DNA of 64,000 nt, from contig NZ_QFFK01000007.1 in assembly GCF_003149455.1 (NCBI RefSeq), positions 62,001 to 126,000 on the forward strand. The letters are read 5' to 3'. The position numbers were made by a program, and so were the translations under genes. The notes beneath the pieces were generated by a model, which was not told the origin of the DNA, searched no databases, and saw only the letters and a list, made by a program, of their open reading frames with translations. The DNA comes from Chitinophaga deserti (GTDB lineage Bacteria; Bacteroidota; Bacteroidia; Chitinophagales; Chitinophagaceae). Shown piece after piece: positions 33,462 to 41,259 of the stretch. Position 1 is the first letter of the stretch. Each line of letters starts with the position of its first letter.

Positions 33462-34040
33462 CTATTTCAGTTTCTTTTTGATATAGATGCCGAAGGCTTT
33501 GCCGGCATCCGCATAAGCTTCCGCGATGCGCAGGCCCGTAGCCTCGGCACGCCCTACTGCTTCGGTTACCCTGAACTTCGCTACCGGCTTTTTGGGGTTC
33601 TGGCTGTCGGTGATGATGATATCTGCTTCAATATTGGCTTTCCCCATTTTTACAACGGCGTAATAGCCCGGCTCAATAAATGTGGTGGAAACAGTCATAA
33701 CGTATTGTGCGTTGGGAAAGTCGCCCACTACCTTGTTTTCGGCGTATTTATTGAAAAGGGCAATGAACTTGCGTTTGTAGTGTTTCTCCTTGTCATTATT
33801 CCAGGAATCGACCCATTCGTCGCCTCTGCCGGCTTCTTTGGCATTGAGTTCGGTTCTTCTCCTTTTGAGATAGTTTTCCTCTTTTCCGGCTTCACCAACA
33901 CGGCATTTGTCGTAGGTGAGTACGAGGTTAAAGGTATCGATGCTTTTGAGGGCTTCCTGTTTACCGCCGGCAGGGGTTATTTCCTGGGCTGAGGCGGTGC
34001 ATGTAGCCGCGAGAAAGGCGGCGAGCAGAATGAATCGCAT
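33462..34040 (-). CDS. Hypothetical secreted protein
   Basis: 192 residues from ATG 34040 (MRFILLAAFLA); the frame extends upstream, but the signal peptide (ending CTASAQ, about residue 18) fixes the start. Mature part: a charged helical region (EENYLKRRRTELNAKEAG, DEWVDSWNNDKEKHYKRKF) then beta-rich YVMTVSTTFIEPGYYAVVK and a basic end IYIKKKLK. Not recognised; periplasmic. A terminator separates it from the downstream kinase. Confidence 0.75.
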   Translation of the reverse strand: MRFILLAAFLAATCTASAQEITPAGGKQEALKSIDTFNLVLTYDKCRVGEAGKEENYLKRRRTELNAKEAGRGDEWVDSWNNDKEKHYKRKFIALFNKYAENKVVGDFPNAQYVMTVSTTFIEPGYYAVVKMGKANIEADIIITDSQNPKKPVAKFRVTEAVGRAEATGLRIAEAYADAGKAFGIYIKKKLK

Positions 34041-34307
34041 GATAAATTGTTTAGGTAAAAGGGATTGCGGAGATGAATATAGCACAAAAGTCCGGATTGC
34101 TGGAAGAGGAGAGGGCAACCGGTAAATAGGGGTAGGATAAGGCGCGAAAAATATTAAAGGGAGCGCTGTGTGGGTGAAGCAAAACATTCCCTTAAGCCCT
34201 GGAGGGTTACAGGGCGGAGTAAATTACGGTACAATGGAACCCGCTGCCGTCATCTCTGGTCCTGAAGATGGGGTAATCCGGCCAGATAGTATCATGACGC
34301 GCCGAAA

Positions 34308-34427
34308 CTAGATGAACAAATCCTGTGTAGCATCAAATTCATCCTGTTTGTTGATGACGTTTCTGATAAACGGAATCAAAGCAAGGCCAACCGTAAAAAT
34401 CACCAGCAGTACATTTCTGATTTTCAT
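34308..34427 (-). CDS. Possible 39-residue single-pass membrane peptide
   Basis: ATG 34427 to TAG 34308. The peptide has a basic start (MKIRN), one hydrophobic helix (VLLVIFTVGLALIPFI) and a charged tail (NKQDEFDATQDLFI), a layout common in small regulatory or stress membrane peptides. A purine-rich AAAGGAT precedes the ATG. No known family recognised. Divergent from ahpC, 288 bases away. Confidence 0.45.
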   Translation of the reverse strand: MKIRNVLLVIFTVGLALIPFIRNVINKQDEFDATQDLFI

Positions 34428-34629
34428 ATCCTTTCGTTTTTGTCTGTCTATGTATAACTAAAATACGTGCCAAAAGGTTAAATGCTGCCGCAGTGAAAAA
34501 ATCCGTTTTGCGTAGGGAAAATGCCCCTTTTTATGGAAGTCCGCGCCCGGCTTGGATTTAACACTACGTTCATCTATGGGAATTCAAAATAATATAGATA
34601 TAAACAATATCGTGGAGAAATAAATCTAT

Positions 34630-34660
34630 TTGATTTATCCCTTTTTGAAATGGAACTTTG
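34630..34660 (+). promoter_or_regulatory. Probable ahpC promoter: TTG, 20 bases, GAACTTTG
   Basis: TTG at 34630-34632 and GAACTTTG at 34653-34660, 20 bases apart, followed by a 55-base leader. Same octamer and spacing as the bshB1 promoter. No OxyR-type palindrome was recognised. Confidence 0.6.
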
Positions 34661-34715
34661 CGGCGGCAACAATGCAACAGCATAGCAGTAAAAATCAATA
34701 AACAGATATAGAATC

Positions 34716-35270
34716 ATGAAAAATGCAGTTTTATCAGTAGGGGCCCAATTCCCTGAGTTCACAAAAAAGGCAGTAGTTTCCATCGAGAAAGGCAAGGAGT
34801 TCTATGAAATCTCTTCCGAAGAGATCAAAGCTTCCGGAAAATGGATGGTAATGTTCTGGTGGCCTAAGGATTTTACTTTTGTTTGTCCTACCGAAATCGC
34901 CGAATTCAACAATCACTACCAGGATTTCGCTGACCGCGATGCTATCCTGATCGGCGCATCTACCGATTCTGAGTTTGTTCACCTGGCATGGAGAAACAAC
35001 CACGACGACCTCCGTGGCCTGAAATTCCCCATGCTGGCAGATACTTCCAAGAGCCTGGCAGACGAGCTGGGTATCCTCGAAGCCAACGAAAAGATCGCTT
35101 ACCGCGCTACTTTCGTGGTTGACCCACAGGGTATCGTTCGCTGGACTTCCGTATACGACCTCTCTGTTGGCCGTAACGTGAAAGAAGTGATCCGTGTGAT
35201 GGATGCGCTGCAGACCGACGAGCTGTGCCCCTGCAACTGGCAGAAAGGCGAGGCTACGATCAATGCTTAA
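34716..35270 (+). CDS. ahpC: Peroxiredoxin, AhpC type
   Basis: Cytoplasmic thiol peroxidase reducing hydrogen peroxide, organic hydroperoxides and possibly peroxynitrite. 184 residues. The peroxidatic cysteine is in FTFVCPTE (Cys 57). The carboxy-terminal CPCNW (about Cys 171/173) supplies the resolving cysteine. The AhpD-like gene follows 79 bases on, beyond a terminator-like hairpin, an arrangement where AhpD is the electron donor instead of AhpF. Confidence 0.93.
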   Translation: MKNAVLSVGAQFPEFTKKAVVSIEKGKEFYEISSEEIKASGKWMVMFWWPKDFTFVCPTEIAEFNNHYQDFADRDAILIGASTDSEFVHLAWRNNHDDLRGLKFPMLADTSKSLADELGILEANEKIAYRATFVVDPQGIVRWTSVYDLSVGRNVKEVIRVMDALQTDELCPCNWQKGEATINA

Positions 35271-35288
35271 TCTCGTAACGTTATTTCG

Positions 35289-35326
35289 TGGCCGGACGGC
35301 TAAGTGGCTTGTCCGGCCATTTTTTT
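35289..35326 (+). terminator. Terminator-like hairpin between ahpC and ahpD
   Basis: Perfect 9-bp stem TGGCCGGAC (35289-35297) with 35311-35319, then seven T. It probably lowers ahpD transcription relative to ahpC. Confidence 0.85.
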
Positions 35327-35349
35327 AACCCACTCAAACCGTACAACCG

Positions 35350-35937
35350 ATGTTTGCAACCAATACAAGCGATACCGCGCAGCAGATTCTGCAGGCCGTT
35401 GGCCTGGGCGCGTCAGCAGTACCTTCCAAACTGGCCGCATTGGCTGCTGTGGATGCCCGCTATCTGAAAGATCTGAAAATCAACGTTTCCAATGCGCTCG
35501 ACGCGGCGTCTATGGAAAAGAAAGAGGCTTACCTGATCGGCCTTTCCGTGGCAGTGAACGAGAAGCTGGCTGCCCTGCAGGGTGGTTTTGAACAACTGGC
35601 GCTGGCAGCAGGGGCTACCGATAAGGAGATTGCCGAGGTGATCAGCTGTACCTCGCTGATGAACGCGAATAACGTGTATTACCGTTTCCGCCACTTCGTG
35701 GAAAAGGAGTTTTATACCACTGCGCCGGCCGGGATCCGGATGAGCATTATGGCCAATCCGGTGATCGGGAAGGAGTTTTTTGAGCTGGTTAGCCTTGTTG
35801 TGAGTGCATTGAACGGCTGTCAGATGTGTGTAACTTCTCATGAAGAGGCACTTTTGAAGCACGGTACTTCCCAGCAGCGGGTGGCAGATGCAGTGAGGCT
35901 GGGCGCGGTTATCAAGAGCCTGGGAGTGTTGTTTTAA
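35350..35937 (+). CDS. ahpD: AhpD-like carboxymuconolactone decarboxylase-family protein
   Basis: Thiol-disulfide protein of the AhpD family, expected to recycle AhpC. 195 residues in two similar helical repeats; the active CxxC and downstream His are NGCQMCVTSHE (Cys 157, Cys 160, His 164). The first repeat lacks this motif, as expected. It lies directly downstream of ahpC past the hairpin at 35289. Next comes the ribosomal-protein block, which has its own promoter. Confidence 0.9.
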   Translation: MFATNTSDTAQQILQAVGLGASAVPSKLAALAAVDARYLKDLKINVSNALDAASMEKKEAYLIGLSVAVNEKLAALQGGFEQLALAAGATDKEIAEVISCTSLMNANNVYYRFRHFVEKEFYTTAPAGIRMSIMANPVIGKEFFELVSLVVSALNGCQMCVTSHEEALLKHGTSQQRVADAVRLGAVIKSLGVLF

Positions 35938-36002
35938 TGCTGATGACCGTCCATAATAATGGACAGTCGTTTTGGAGTGTTAATAAAAACACTTTCCATA
36001 AT

Positions 36003-36033
36003 TTGATATTTACCAAAATAAATGCGACTTTTG
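36003..36033 (+). promoter_or_regulatory. Probable promoter of rpmB-rpmG-DUF4295
   Basis: TTG at 36003-36005 and GACTTTTG at 36026-36033, 20 bases apart, 21 bases before the rpmB ATG. Confidence 0.55.
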
Positions 36034-36053
36034 CAGTCCAAAATTTTTAGAAC

Positions 36054-36293
36054 ATGGCTAGAGTATGTCAGGTGACTGGGAAAAAACCTATTACAGGTCA
36101 TCACGTATCTTTCTCGAACATTAAGACAAAGAGAAGGTTTCTGCCCAATCTGCAAACCAAGCGTTTCTTTTTGGCGGAAGAAGACCGTTGGATTACTATG
36201 AAAGTATCTGCGGACGGTCTCAGAACCATCAACAAGCGTGGTCTCTACACTGTAGTGAAAGAAATGCGCGCAGCAGGTAGGAAAGACGTTTAA
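36054..36293 (+). CDS. rpmB: 50S ribosomal protein L28
   Basis: Large-subunit ribosomal protein, 79 residues, usual length. Starts [19 protein letters not shown], the family signature, and ends in basic residues ([11 protein letters not shown]-like tail, [10 protein letters not shown]). First in the conserved Bacteroidota order L28, L33, DUF4295, FtsY. No zinc-binding cysteine cluster beyond the single Cys 5. Confidence 0.97.
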   Translation: MARVCQVTGKKPITGHHVSFSNIKTKRRFLPNLQTKRFFLAEEDRWITMKVSADGLRTINKRGLYTVVKEMRAAGRKDV

Positions 36294-36334
36294 TTCATTC
36301 GGTATCAACTCGGTATCAACTTAACCAGCATAAA

Positions 36335-36517
36335 ATGGCAAAGAAAGGTAACAGAGTACAGGTAATCCTCGAGTGCACAGAGCATAAAAACTCTGGTCAG
36401 CCCGGGACTTCCCGTTACATCTCCAACAAGAACAAGAAGAACACTCCGGAGCGTCTGGAGCTGAAAAAGTACAATCCCATTCTCCGGAAGGTAACTGTGC
36501 ACAAAGAAATTAAATAA
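36335..36517 (+). CDS. rpmG: 50S ribosomal protein L33
   Basis: Large-subunit ribosomal protein, 60 residues. It has [14 protein letters not shown] and [20 protein letters not shown], typical of L33. It lacks the paired CxxC knuckles of zinc-binding L33, having only Cys 13, so it is a zinc-independent form. It lies 41 bases after rpmB. Confidence 0.96.
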   Translation: MAKKGNRVQVILECTEHKNSGQPGTSRYISNKNKKNTPERLELKKYNPILRKVTVHKEIK

Positions 36518-36615
36518 GGTCGAAATTAATTGCCTGGCTGTTAATCGTATACGTCTATTCGATTAGCGCTTGACGATTGACAACCTTTCTAATTAACGAT
36601 TAACATTTATACAAA

Positions 36616-36789
36616 ATGGCAAAACAAGCATCAAAGAACGCGAAAGTAAAAGACGCGAAGGCTGCAGCTGAATCTAAAGTATGGACTAAAGTGATCAAAG
36701 CTGAGCGTTCTCCTAAATCCGGCGCTTATACCTTCAAGGAGCAGATCATCCACAAGGATACTGTAACTGAGTTCTTTAACAAAAAGTAA
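36616..36789 (+). CDS. DUF4295 protein
   Basis: A 57-residue, strongly basic protein that recurs after L33 in Bacteroidota; probably ribosome-associated, exact role unknown. It starts MAKQASKNAKVKDAKAAAES and ends in HKDTVTEFFNKK. It belongs to the rpmB-rpmG unit (98-base gap), with a terminator 28 bases after its stop. Confidence 0.9.
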   Translation: MAKQASKNAKVKDAKAAAESKVWTKVIKAERSPKSGAYTFKEQIIHKDTVTEFFNKK

Positions 36790-36817
36790 TTCGGCTTTAC
36801 TAATCATACTGCACAGG

Positions 36818-36847
36818 AGCTGTTCGTAAATGACGAACGGCTTTTTG
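36818..36847 (+). terminator. Terminator of the ribosomal-protein unit
   Basis: Stem AGC-GTTCGT (36818-36827) with ACGAAC-GCT (36833-36842), one mismatch, followed by T-run; located before ftsY. Confidence 0.75.
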
Positions 36848-36898
36848 TGTTTATATCCTTATTTTCGCATAGTTTTTTAACCACTAGCCACCTCCAGT

Positions 36899-37861
36899 AT
36901 GGGATTTTTCAATAAGCTCTTCTCCCGGGAAAAGAAAGAAAGCCTCGACCAGGGCCTGCAGAAGACGAAAGAGAGCTTCTTCTCCAAAATCGGCCGCGCC
37001 ATCGCCGGCAAATCTACCGTAGACGCTGAAGTCCTCGATACCCTCGAAGAAGCCCTCGTTTCCGCTGACGTAGGTGTGGATACCACCGTGCGGATCATTG
37101 AACGTATCGAAGCCCGTGTGTCGAAAGACAAATACATGGGAACCAGTGAGTTGAACCGTTTACTGCAAGAAGAGATCGCAGCTATCCTCGTAGATGCCCC
37201 CGATTCCGGTTTCAGGGACTTCTCAACCCCTGCCGATAAAAAGCCCTACGTTATCATGGTTGTTGGCGTAAACGGGGTAGGCAAAACCACTACCATCGGA
37301 AAGCTGGCGTATAACTTCAATAAAGCCGGTAAATCTGTGCTCCTCGGCGCCGCGGATACCTTCCGTGCCGCAGCGGTAGACCAGCTCACCATCTGGAGCG
37401 AACGCGTGGGGGTACCCATCGTTAAGCAGCAAATGGGCTCCGACCCGGCTGCCGTTGCCTTCGATACCGTGCAAAGCGGTGTTGCCCGTGGCTCGGATGT
37501 TATCATCATCGACACTGCCGGCCGCCTGCATAATAAGCTCCACCTGATGGACGAGCTCTCCAAAATCAAGCGTGTCATGAACAAGGTGATTCCCGATGCC
37601 CCGCACGAAGTACTCCTGGTACTCGACGGCTCCACTGGTCAGAACGCGCTGGAACAGGCTAAGCAGTTCACTGCCGCTACAGAAGTAACCTCCCTCGCCA
37701 TCACTAAACTCGATGGTACTGCTAAAGGCGGTGTGGTACTCGCCATTGCCAACCAGTTTAAGATCCCCGTGAAATACATCGGTATCGGGGAAAAGATGGA
37801 AGACCTGCAGGTATTTGATAAAGAAGAATTTGTAGATTCGCTGTTTAGTTTAAATAGTTGA
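36899..37861 (+). CDS. ftsY: Signal recognition particle receptor FtsY
   Basis: GTPase that docks SRP-bound ribosomes at the inner membrane for co-translational insertion. 320 residues: short basic amino terminus (MGFFNKLFSREKKES), four-helix N domain (about 20-100), then the G domain with GVNGVGKTT (123-131), DTAGR (205-209) and TKLDGTAKGG (about 268-277). The long acidic A domain of E. coli FtsY is absent, as in most Bacteroidota. A terminator follows at 37881. Confidence 0.96.
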   Translation: MGFFNKLFSREKKESLDQGLQKTKESFFSKIGRAIAGKSTVDAEVLDTLEEALVSADVGVDTTVRIIERIEARVSKDKYMGTSELNRLLQEEIAAILVDAPDSGFRDFSTPADKKPYVIMVVGVNGVGKTTTIGKLAYNFNKAGKSVLLGAADTFRAAAVDQLTIWSERVGVPIVKQQMGSDPAAVAFDTVQSGVARGSDVIIIDTAGRLHNKLHLMDELSKIKRVMNKVIPDAPHEVLLVLDGSTGQNALEQAKQFTAATEVTSLAITKLDGTAKGGVVLAIANQFKIPVKYIGIGEKMEDLQVFDKEEFVDSLFSLNS

Positions 37862-37880
37862 TTACCATAATGATATAGGA

Positions 37881-37913
37881 AAGGCCGGAAGTTTTGCTTC
37901 CGGCCTTTTTTTG
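37881..37913 (+). terminator. Terminator of ftsY
   Basis: Perfect 11-bp stem AAGGCCGGAAG (37881-37891) with 37897-37907, 5-nt loop, then T-run. From here to 38159 I see no gene. Confidence 0.9.
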
Positions 37914-38159
37914 CTTACCAAGGGCGCTTGTTTGCGCTCCGGTTACATCCAACGTTCCTGAACAAACTGATGGCTAATCAGGCTTACTTCCGCTTTCGCC
38001 GGAAGAATCCGAGACAACTATGGATCAGCCCTGCGGAAACGCACATCGGGCAATAGCCAAATTTAAAAAGGACGGCTTTCCAGCCTTTGCGGGGAGTAGT
38101 GGGTACCGGGCAATTGTTTTGCATAGCTTTTTCAGAGAGATACCTGAAAGATCAAAATC

Positions 38160-38687
38160 TCACCCTTTCCCGGCAAGTTTCCGTGCCTGTTGCAGGCACT
38201 TGTACTTCTGGTTATCGAAAGTATGGCGGTTTTTATAGCCCAATTCCTCCGCTGCCGCGCTTTGCTGCTTTTTCGGAAGGAGAAAGGCCTTCGACAGCAG
38301 CAGGAAACAGTGTTGTGTAAGGCGCTTTAATACCGCATACAGGGGCGCAAGGGGGGGATGTGGGGGCTCCTGGCAATCGGCGTGTTCGGGGACTGCTTCG
38401 GAAGACAGGCGTTTCCTTTCCCGGAGGCGTTTCAGCCATTGCCGCCGTGCGGCTGCAATAAGGAAGTGGGAGGGTGGTGCAGAAAGCCAGAATTCCGGGT
38501 CGGAAGCGCGCTGGCAAAGTGCCGCCATCGACTCCTGGAATGCGTCTTCCGCGTCTTGCCGGGTACCGCCGCGAAGGAGTACCATTCGCTCCACAGCGGG
38601 AAAGCATTCGGTATAAAGGGCCTCAATAGTCCTGCGTTCACCGCTGCGCAGGGCGGCCAGCCATTCAATGTGTTGTGGGTGATGCAT
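38160..38687 (-). CDS. Sigma-70 family RNA polymerase sigma factor
   Basis: ECF-like transcription factor of 175 residues. I start it at ATG 38687 (MHHPQHIEW), which has GGAAG four bases before; the frame extends 22 codons upstream. Region 2 shows CFPAVERMVLLRGG and DAEDAFQESMAALCQR (core binding). Region 4 is diverged: only AAEELGYKNRHTFDNQKYK resembles its helix-turn-helix. No anti-sigma gene is adjacent. The divergent cupin-like gene at 38837 might be a target; not shown. Confidence 0.8.
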   Translation of the reverse strand: MHHPQHIEWLAALRSGERRTIEALYTECFPAVERMVLLRGGTRQDAEDAFQESMAALCQRASDPEFWLSAPPSHFLIAAARRQWLKRLRERKRLSSEAVPEHADCQEPPHPPLAPLYAVLKRLTQHCFLLLSKAFLLPKKQQSAAAEELGYKNRHTFDNQKYKCLQQARKLAGKG

Positions 38688-38836
38688 CTTCCGGTAATAC
38701 CACTTTCCCCGAAATATCACCCTTCTATTGCTAAGAAACAAGATTTTCGTCAATTACCCCTTGTGCGCTATGAATGCAGCAAATGCTTAAATTTGGGGAG
38801 AGTCATTTGTTTTCACCCACAACCCAATTCGTTTTT

Positions 38837-39718
38837 ATGCAATTGCAATCCATAGATCGAGTTGATGCTATCACACCGGAAGATTTTAGGAAACAATATT
38901 ATGAACCACGCAAACCTATAATTATTACGGGACTGTCGAGGCAGTGGCCGGCATTTCAGCAATGGACCTGGGACTACTTTAAATCCATCGTTGGGGATAA
39001 GACCGTTGGCGTCTACAACAATGAAAGGGCAGGGGCCAAAACGCTCGTTAACGGGGCGGATGAATACATCACTTTCGGCGAATACCTCGATATGGTTGCC
39101 AAAGGCCCTGTACAGCTCCGTATCTTCCTCTTCAACATTTTTCAGCATGCCCCGCAGCTGACGGACGATTTCAGCTGGCCCGATTACCTCGTAAAGGGCT
39201 TTCTCAAAAAGTACCCTATGCTGTTTGTAGGCGGGGGAGGGTCAGTAGCGCATATGCATTACGACATCGATCTCAGCCACATCTTCCACACCCAGTTTAT
39301 TGGTAAAAAGCGGGTACTGCTCCTCGAAAACAACCAGAAAGAGCTGATTTACCGCATGCCCATGACGGTAGAAAGTGCGGCTAATTTCGTAGGCTGGGCA
39401 GACCGGCTCGACGAAAACCGCTATCCTGCCCTCAAATACGCCAGGGCATATACGACCGTTTTGGAGCATGGCGATACCATGTTTATGCCCGGCGGGTACT
39501 GGCACCATATGGAATATCTGGAAGGCGGCTTTGCTATGAGCCTGCGCGCGCTCGACCAGTCGCTGTCGGGTAAGCTGAACGGGCTGTATCACTTAGCAGG
39601 CCTGCGAAGCATGAATAACCTGCTCATCAAAATGGCGCCCGAATGGTGGTACCATTACAAGCGGAAAGTAGCGGATCAACGGGCAGAAAAGGCCATGCGC
39701 AAATTACTTGCGGGATAA
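38837..39718 (+). CDS. Cupin-like (JmjC-type) oxygenase
   Basis: Probable Fe(II)/2-oxoglutarate-dependent hydroxylase of the cupin_8 family, 293 residues from ATG 38837 (MQLQSIDRVD). The metal site fits H-x-D at His 141 / Asp 143 (AHMHYDID), with a distal His at 223/224 (GGYWHHMEY). An amino-terminal RKPIIITGL is typical. Members hydroxylate proteins or small molecules; the substrate is unknown here. Divergent from the sigma factor; rimO follows 161 bases later. Confidence 0.85.
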   Translation: MQLQSIDRVDAITPEDFRKQYYEPRKPIIITGLSRQWPAFQQWTWDYFKSIVGDKTVGVYNNERAGAKTLVNGADEYITFGEYLDMVAKGPVQLRIFLFNIFQHAPQLTDDFSWPDYLVKGFLKKYPMLFVGGGGSVAHMHYDIDLSHIFHTQFIGKKRVLLLENNQKELIYRMPMTVESAANFVGWADRLDENRYPALKYARAYTTVLEHGDTMFMPGGYWHHMEYLEGGFAMSLRALDQSLSGKLNGLYHLAGLRSMNNLLIKMAPEWWYHYKRKVADQRAEKAMRKLLAG

Positions 39719-39744
39719 ATATGCTGTTATTCAAATAATTTAAT

Positions 39745-39752
39745 TACCTTTG
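39745..39752 (+). promoter_or_regulatory. -7 promoter box TACCTTTG of rimO
   Basis: Exact TAnnTTTG match with a leader of about 120 bases before the rimO start; no TTG at the usual distance upstream. Confidence 0.5.
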
Positions 39753-39879
39753 CACCTTCTTAGCTCCACTTAGGCTCATAGTCACTTCAAACAGCTTGCC
39801 TGCTGTAATCTCAGAGCGTGTCTGCGTGTCTTCGTGGCAAATTCCGGTACGAAACCGGGATAAACATAAAAATTGCTAT

Positions 39880-41187
39880 TTGAAGACGAGAACTTTAAAG
39901 AAAGACAAGGTTAATATTATCACACTTGGATGCTCCAAAAACATGGTGGATTCGGAGGTATTGAGCGGTCAGCTCAAAGCCAACGACATCAATGTGGTGC
40001 ACGAAAATGCCAAACGCGATCATAACATCGTGATTGTCAACACCTGTGGATTTATTGACAAAGCAAAGGAAGAATCCATCAACACCATCCTCGACCAGGT
40101 AGACCTCAAGGAGAGCGGTAAGCTCGACAAGGTATACGTAACCGGTTGCCTCAGTGAGCGCTACCGGGGAGATCTGGAGAAGGAAATACCCGGCGTAGAT
40201 GCCTGGTTTGGTACCATGGAATTGTCTTCCATCCTGAAGAAATTTGATGCCGATTACAAGGCTGAGCTGGTAGGGGAGCGTATCCTTAGTACTCCTTCCC
40301 ATTATGCTTACCTGAAGATTTCCGAAGGTTGCAACCGTACCTGTTCCTTTTGCGCCATTCCGCTCATGCGGGGCCAGCACGTATCCAAACCCATCGAACA
40401 GGTGGTACTGGAAGCGGAAAGACTGGTGAAGATCGGCGTAAAGGAAATAATGCTTATCGCGCAGGAACTCACGTATTATGGTCTTGACCTGTACAAAGAG
40501 CGCCGCCTGGCCGAATTGCTCAATGCCCTCGCTGATGTGAAAGGGCTGGAGTGGATCCGCCTGCATTACGCATACCCCACCAAATTCCCCATGGAGATTC
40601 TGGCAGTAATGCGTGAGCGTGATAACATCTGTAATTACCTCGACATCCCCCTGCAACACATTGCTGACCCGATGCTGAAAGCCATGAAGCGCCAGATCAC
40701 CCGTAAGGAGATCGTGGACCTCATTGCCGCCATCAGGGAGCAGGTGCCCGGCATCGCCCTCCGTACCACGCTGATCACCGGCTTCCCGGGAGAAACGCTG
40801 GACGATGTGGAAGATGTGAAGCGCTTCCTGGAAGAAGTTCGCTTCGACCGTGTAGGCGTGTTCACCTACAGCCATGAGGAAAATACTTCCGCCTACGCGC
40901 TGGAAGATAATATCCCGGCTGAAGAGAAAGAACGCCGCGCACAGGATATCATGGAAACACAGCAGGAGATTTCCCTGGAGAAAAACCAGGAAATGGTAGG
41001 AAAGATCTACAAAGTAATTGTCGATAAAAAAGAATCCGGCCGATACCTGGGCCGCACGGAGTTCGATTCAGTAGAGGTGGATAATGAGGTGATCATTAAC
41101 ACGGACAAGAAGTTGAAACCCGGAGATTTCGTACAGGTTAAAATTACCAGGGCGTTCGACTACGACCTGGAAGGAGAGCTGGTTTAA
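39880..41187 (+). CDS. rimO: Ribosomal protein S12 methylthiotransferase RimO
   Basis: Radical SAM enzyme that methylthiolates an aspartate of ribosomal protein S12. I start at TTG 39880 (MKTRTLKKDKVN); there is no ATG in frame before ITLGCSKN. 435 residues. The first cluster domain has GCSKNMVDSE and NTCGF; the radical SAM cluster is GCNRTCSFCAIP (Cys 151, 155, 158); the carboxy-terminal TRAM domain carries KVIVDKKESGRYLGR. The long A+T-rich leader holds a promoter box at 39745. The DEAD-box gene follows after 72 bases. Confidence 0.93.
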   Translation: MKTRTLKKDKVNIITLGCSKNMVDSEVLSGQLKANDINVVHENAKRDHNIVIVNTCGFIDKAKEESINTILDQVDLKESGKLDKVYVTGCLSERYRGDLEKEIPGVDAWFGTMELSSILKKFDADYKAELVGERILSTPSHYAYLKISEGCNRTCSFCAIPLMRGQHVSKPIEQVVLEAERLVKIGVKEIMLIAQELTYYGLDLYKERRLAELLNALADVKGLEWIRLHYAYPTKFPMEILAVMRERDNICNYLDIPLQHIADPMLKAMKRQITRKEIVDLIAAIREQVPGIALRTTLITGFPGETLDDVEDVKRFLEEVRFDRVGVFTYSHEENTSAYALEDNIPAEEKERRAQDIMETQQEISLEKNQEMVGKIYKVIVDKKESGRYLGRTEFDSVEVDNEVIINTDKKLKPGDFVQVKITRAFDYDLEGELV

Positions 41188-41259
41188 ACTTTTTGCGCCG
41201 GCATCATTGATCACCCGGTCCGGTTTCTAAAACAACCCCGGGCCAACGAAAAAATTTAC

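Larger units (their letters stand above)
34041..34715. other. 675 bp containing only a possible micro-gene and the ahpC promoter
   Basis: Apart from the 39-codon frame at 34308-34427 and the promoter at 34630-34660, no gene is seen. The part next to ahpC is A+T-rich. Confidence 0.6.

Noticed and set aside
34563-34715. OxyR or PerR operator before ahpC
   Set aside because: No matching palindrome recognised; only the promoter elements are supported.
38020-38320. Short plus-strand frames after ftsY
   Set aside because: Partly antisense to the sigma factor gene, no ribosome site, no conserved features.
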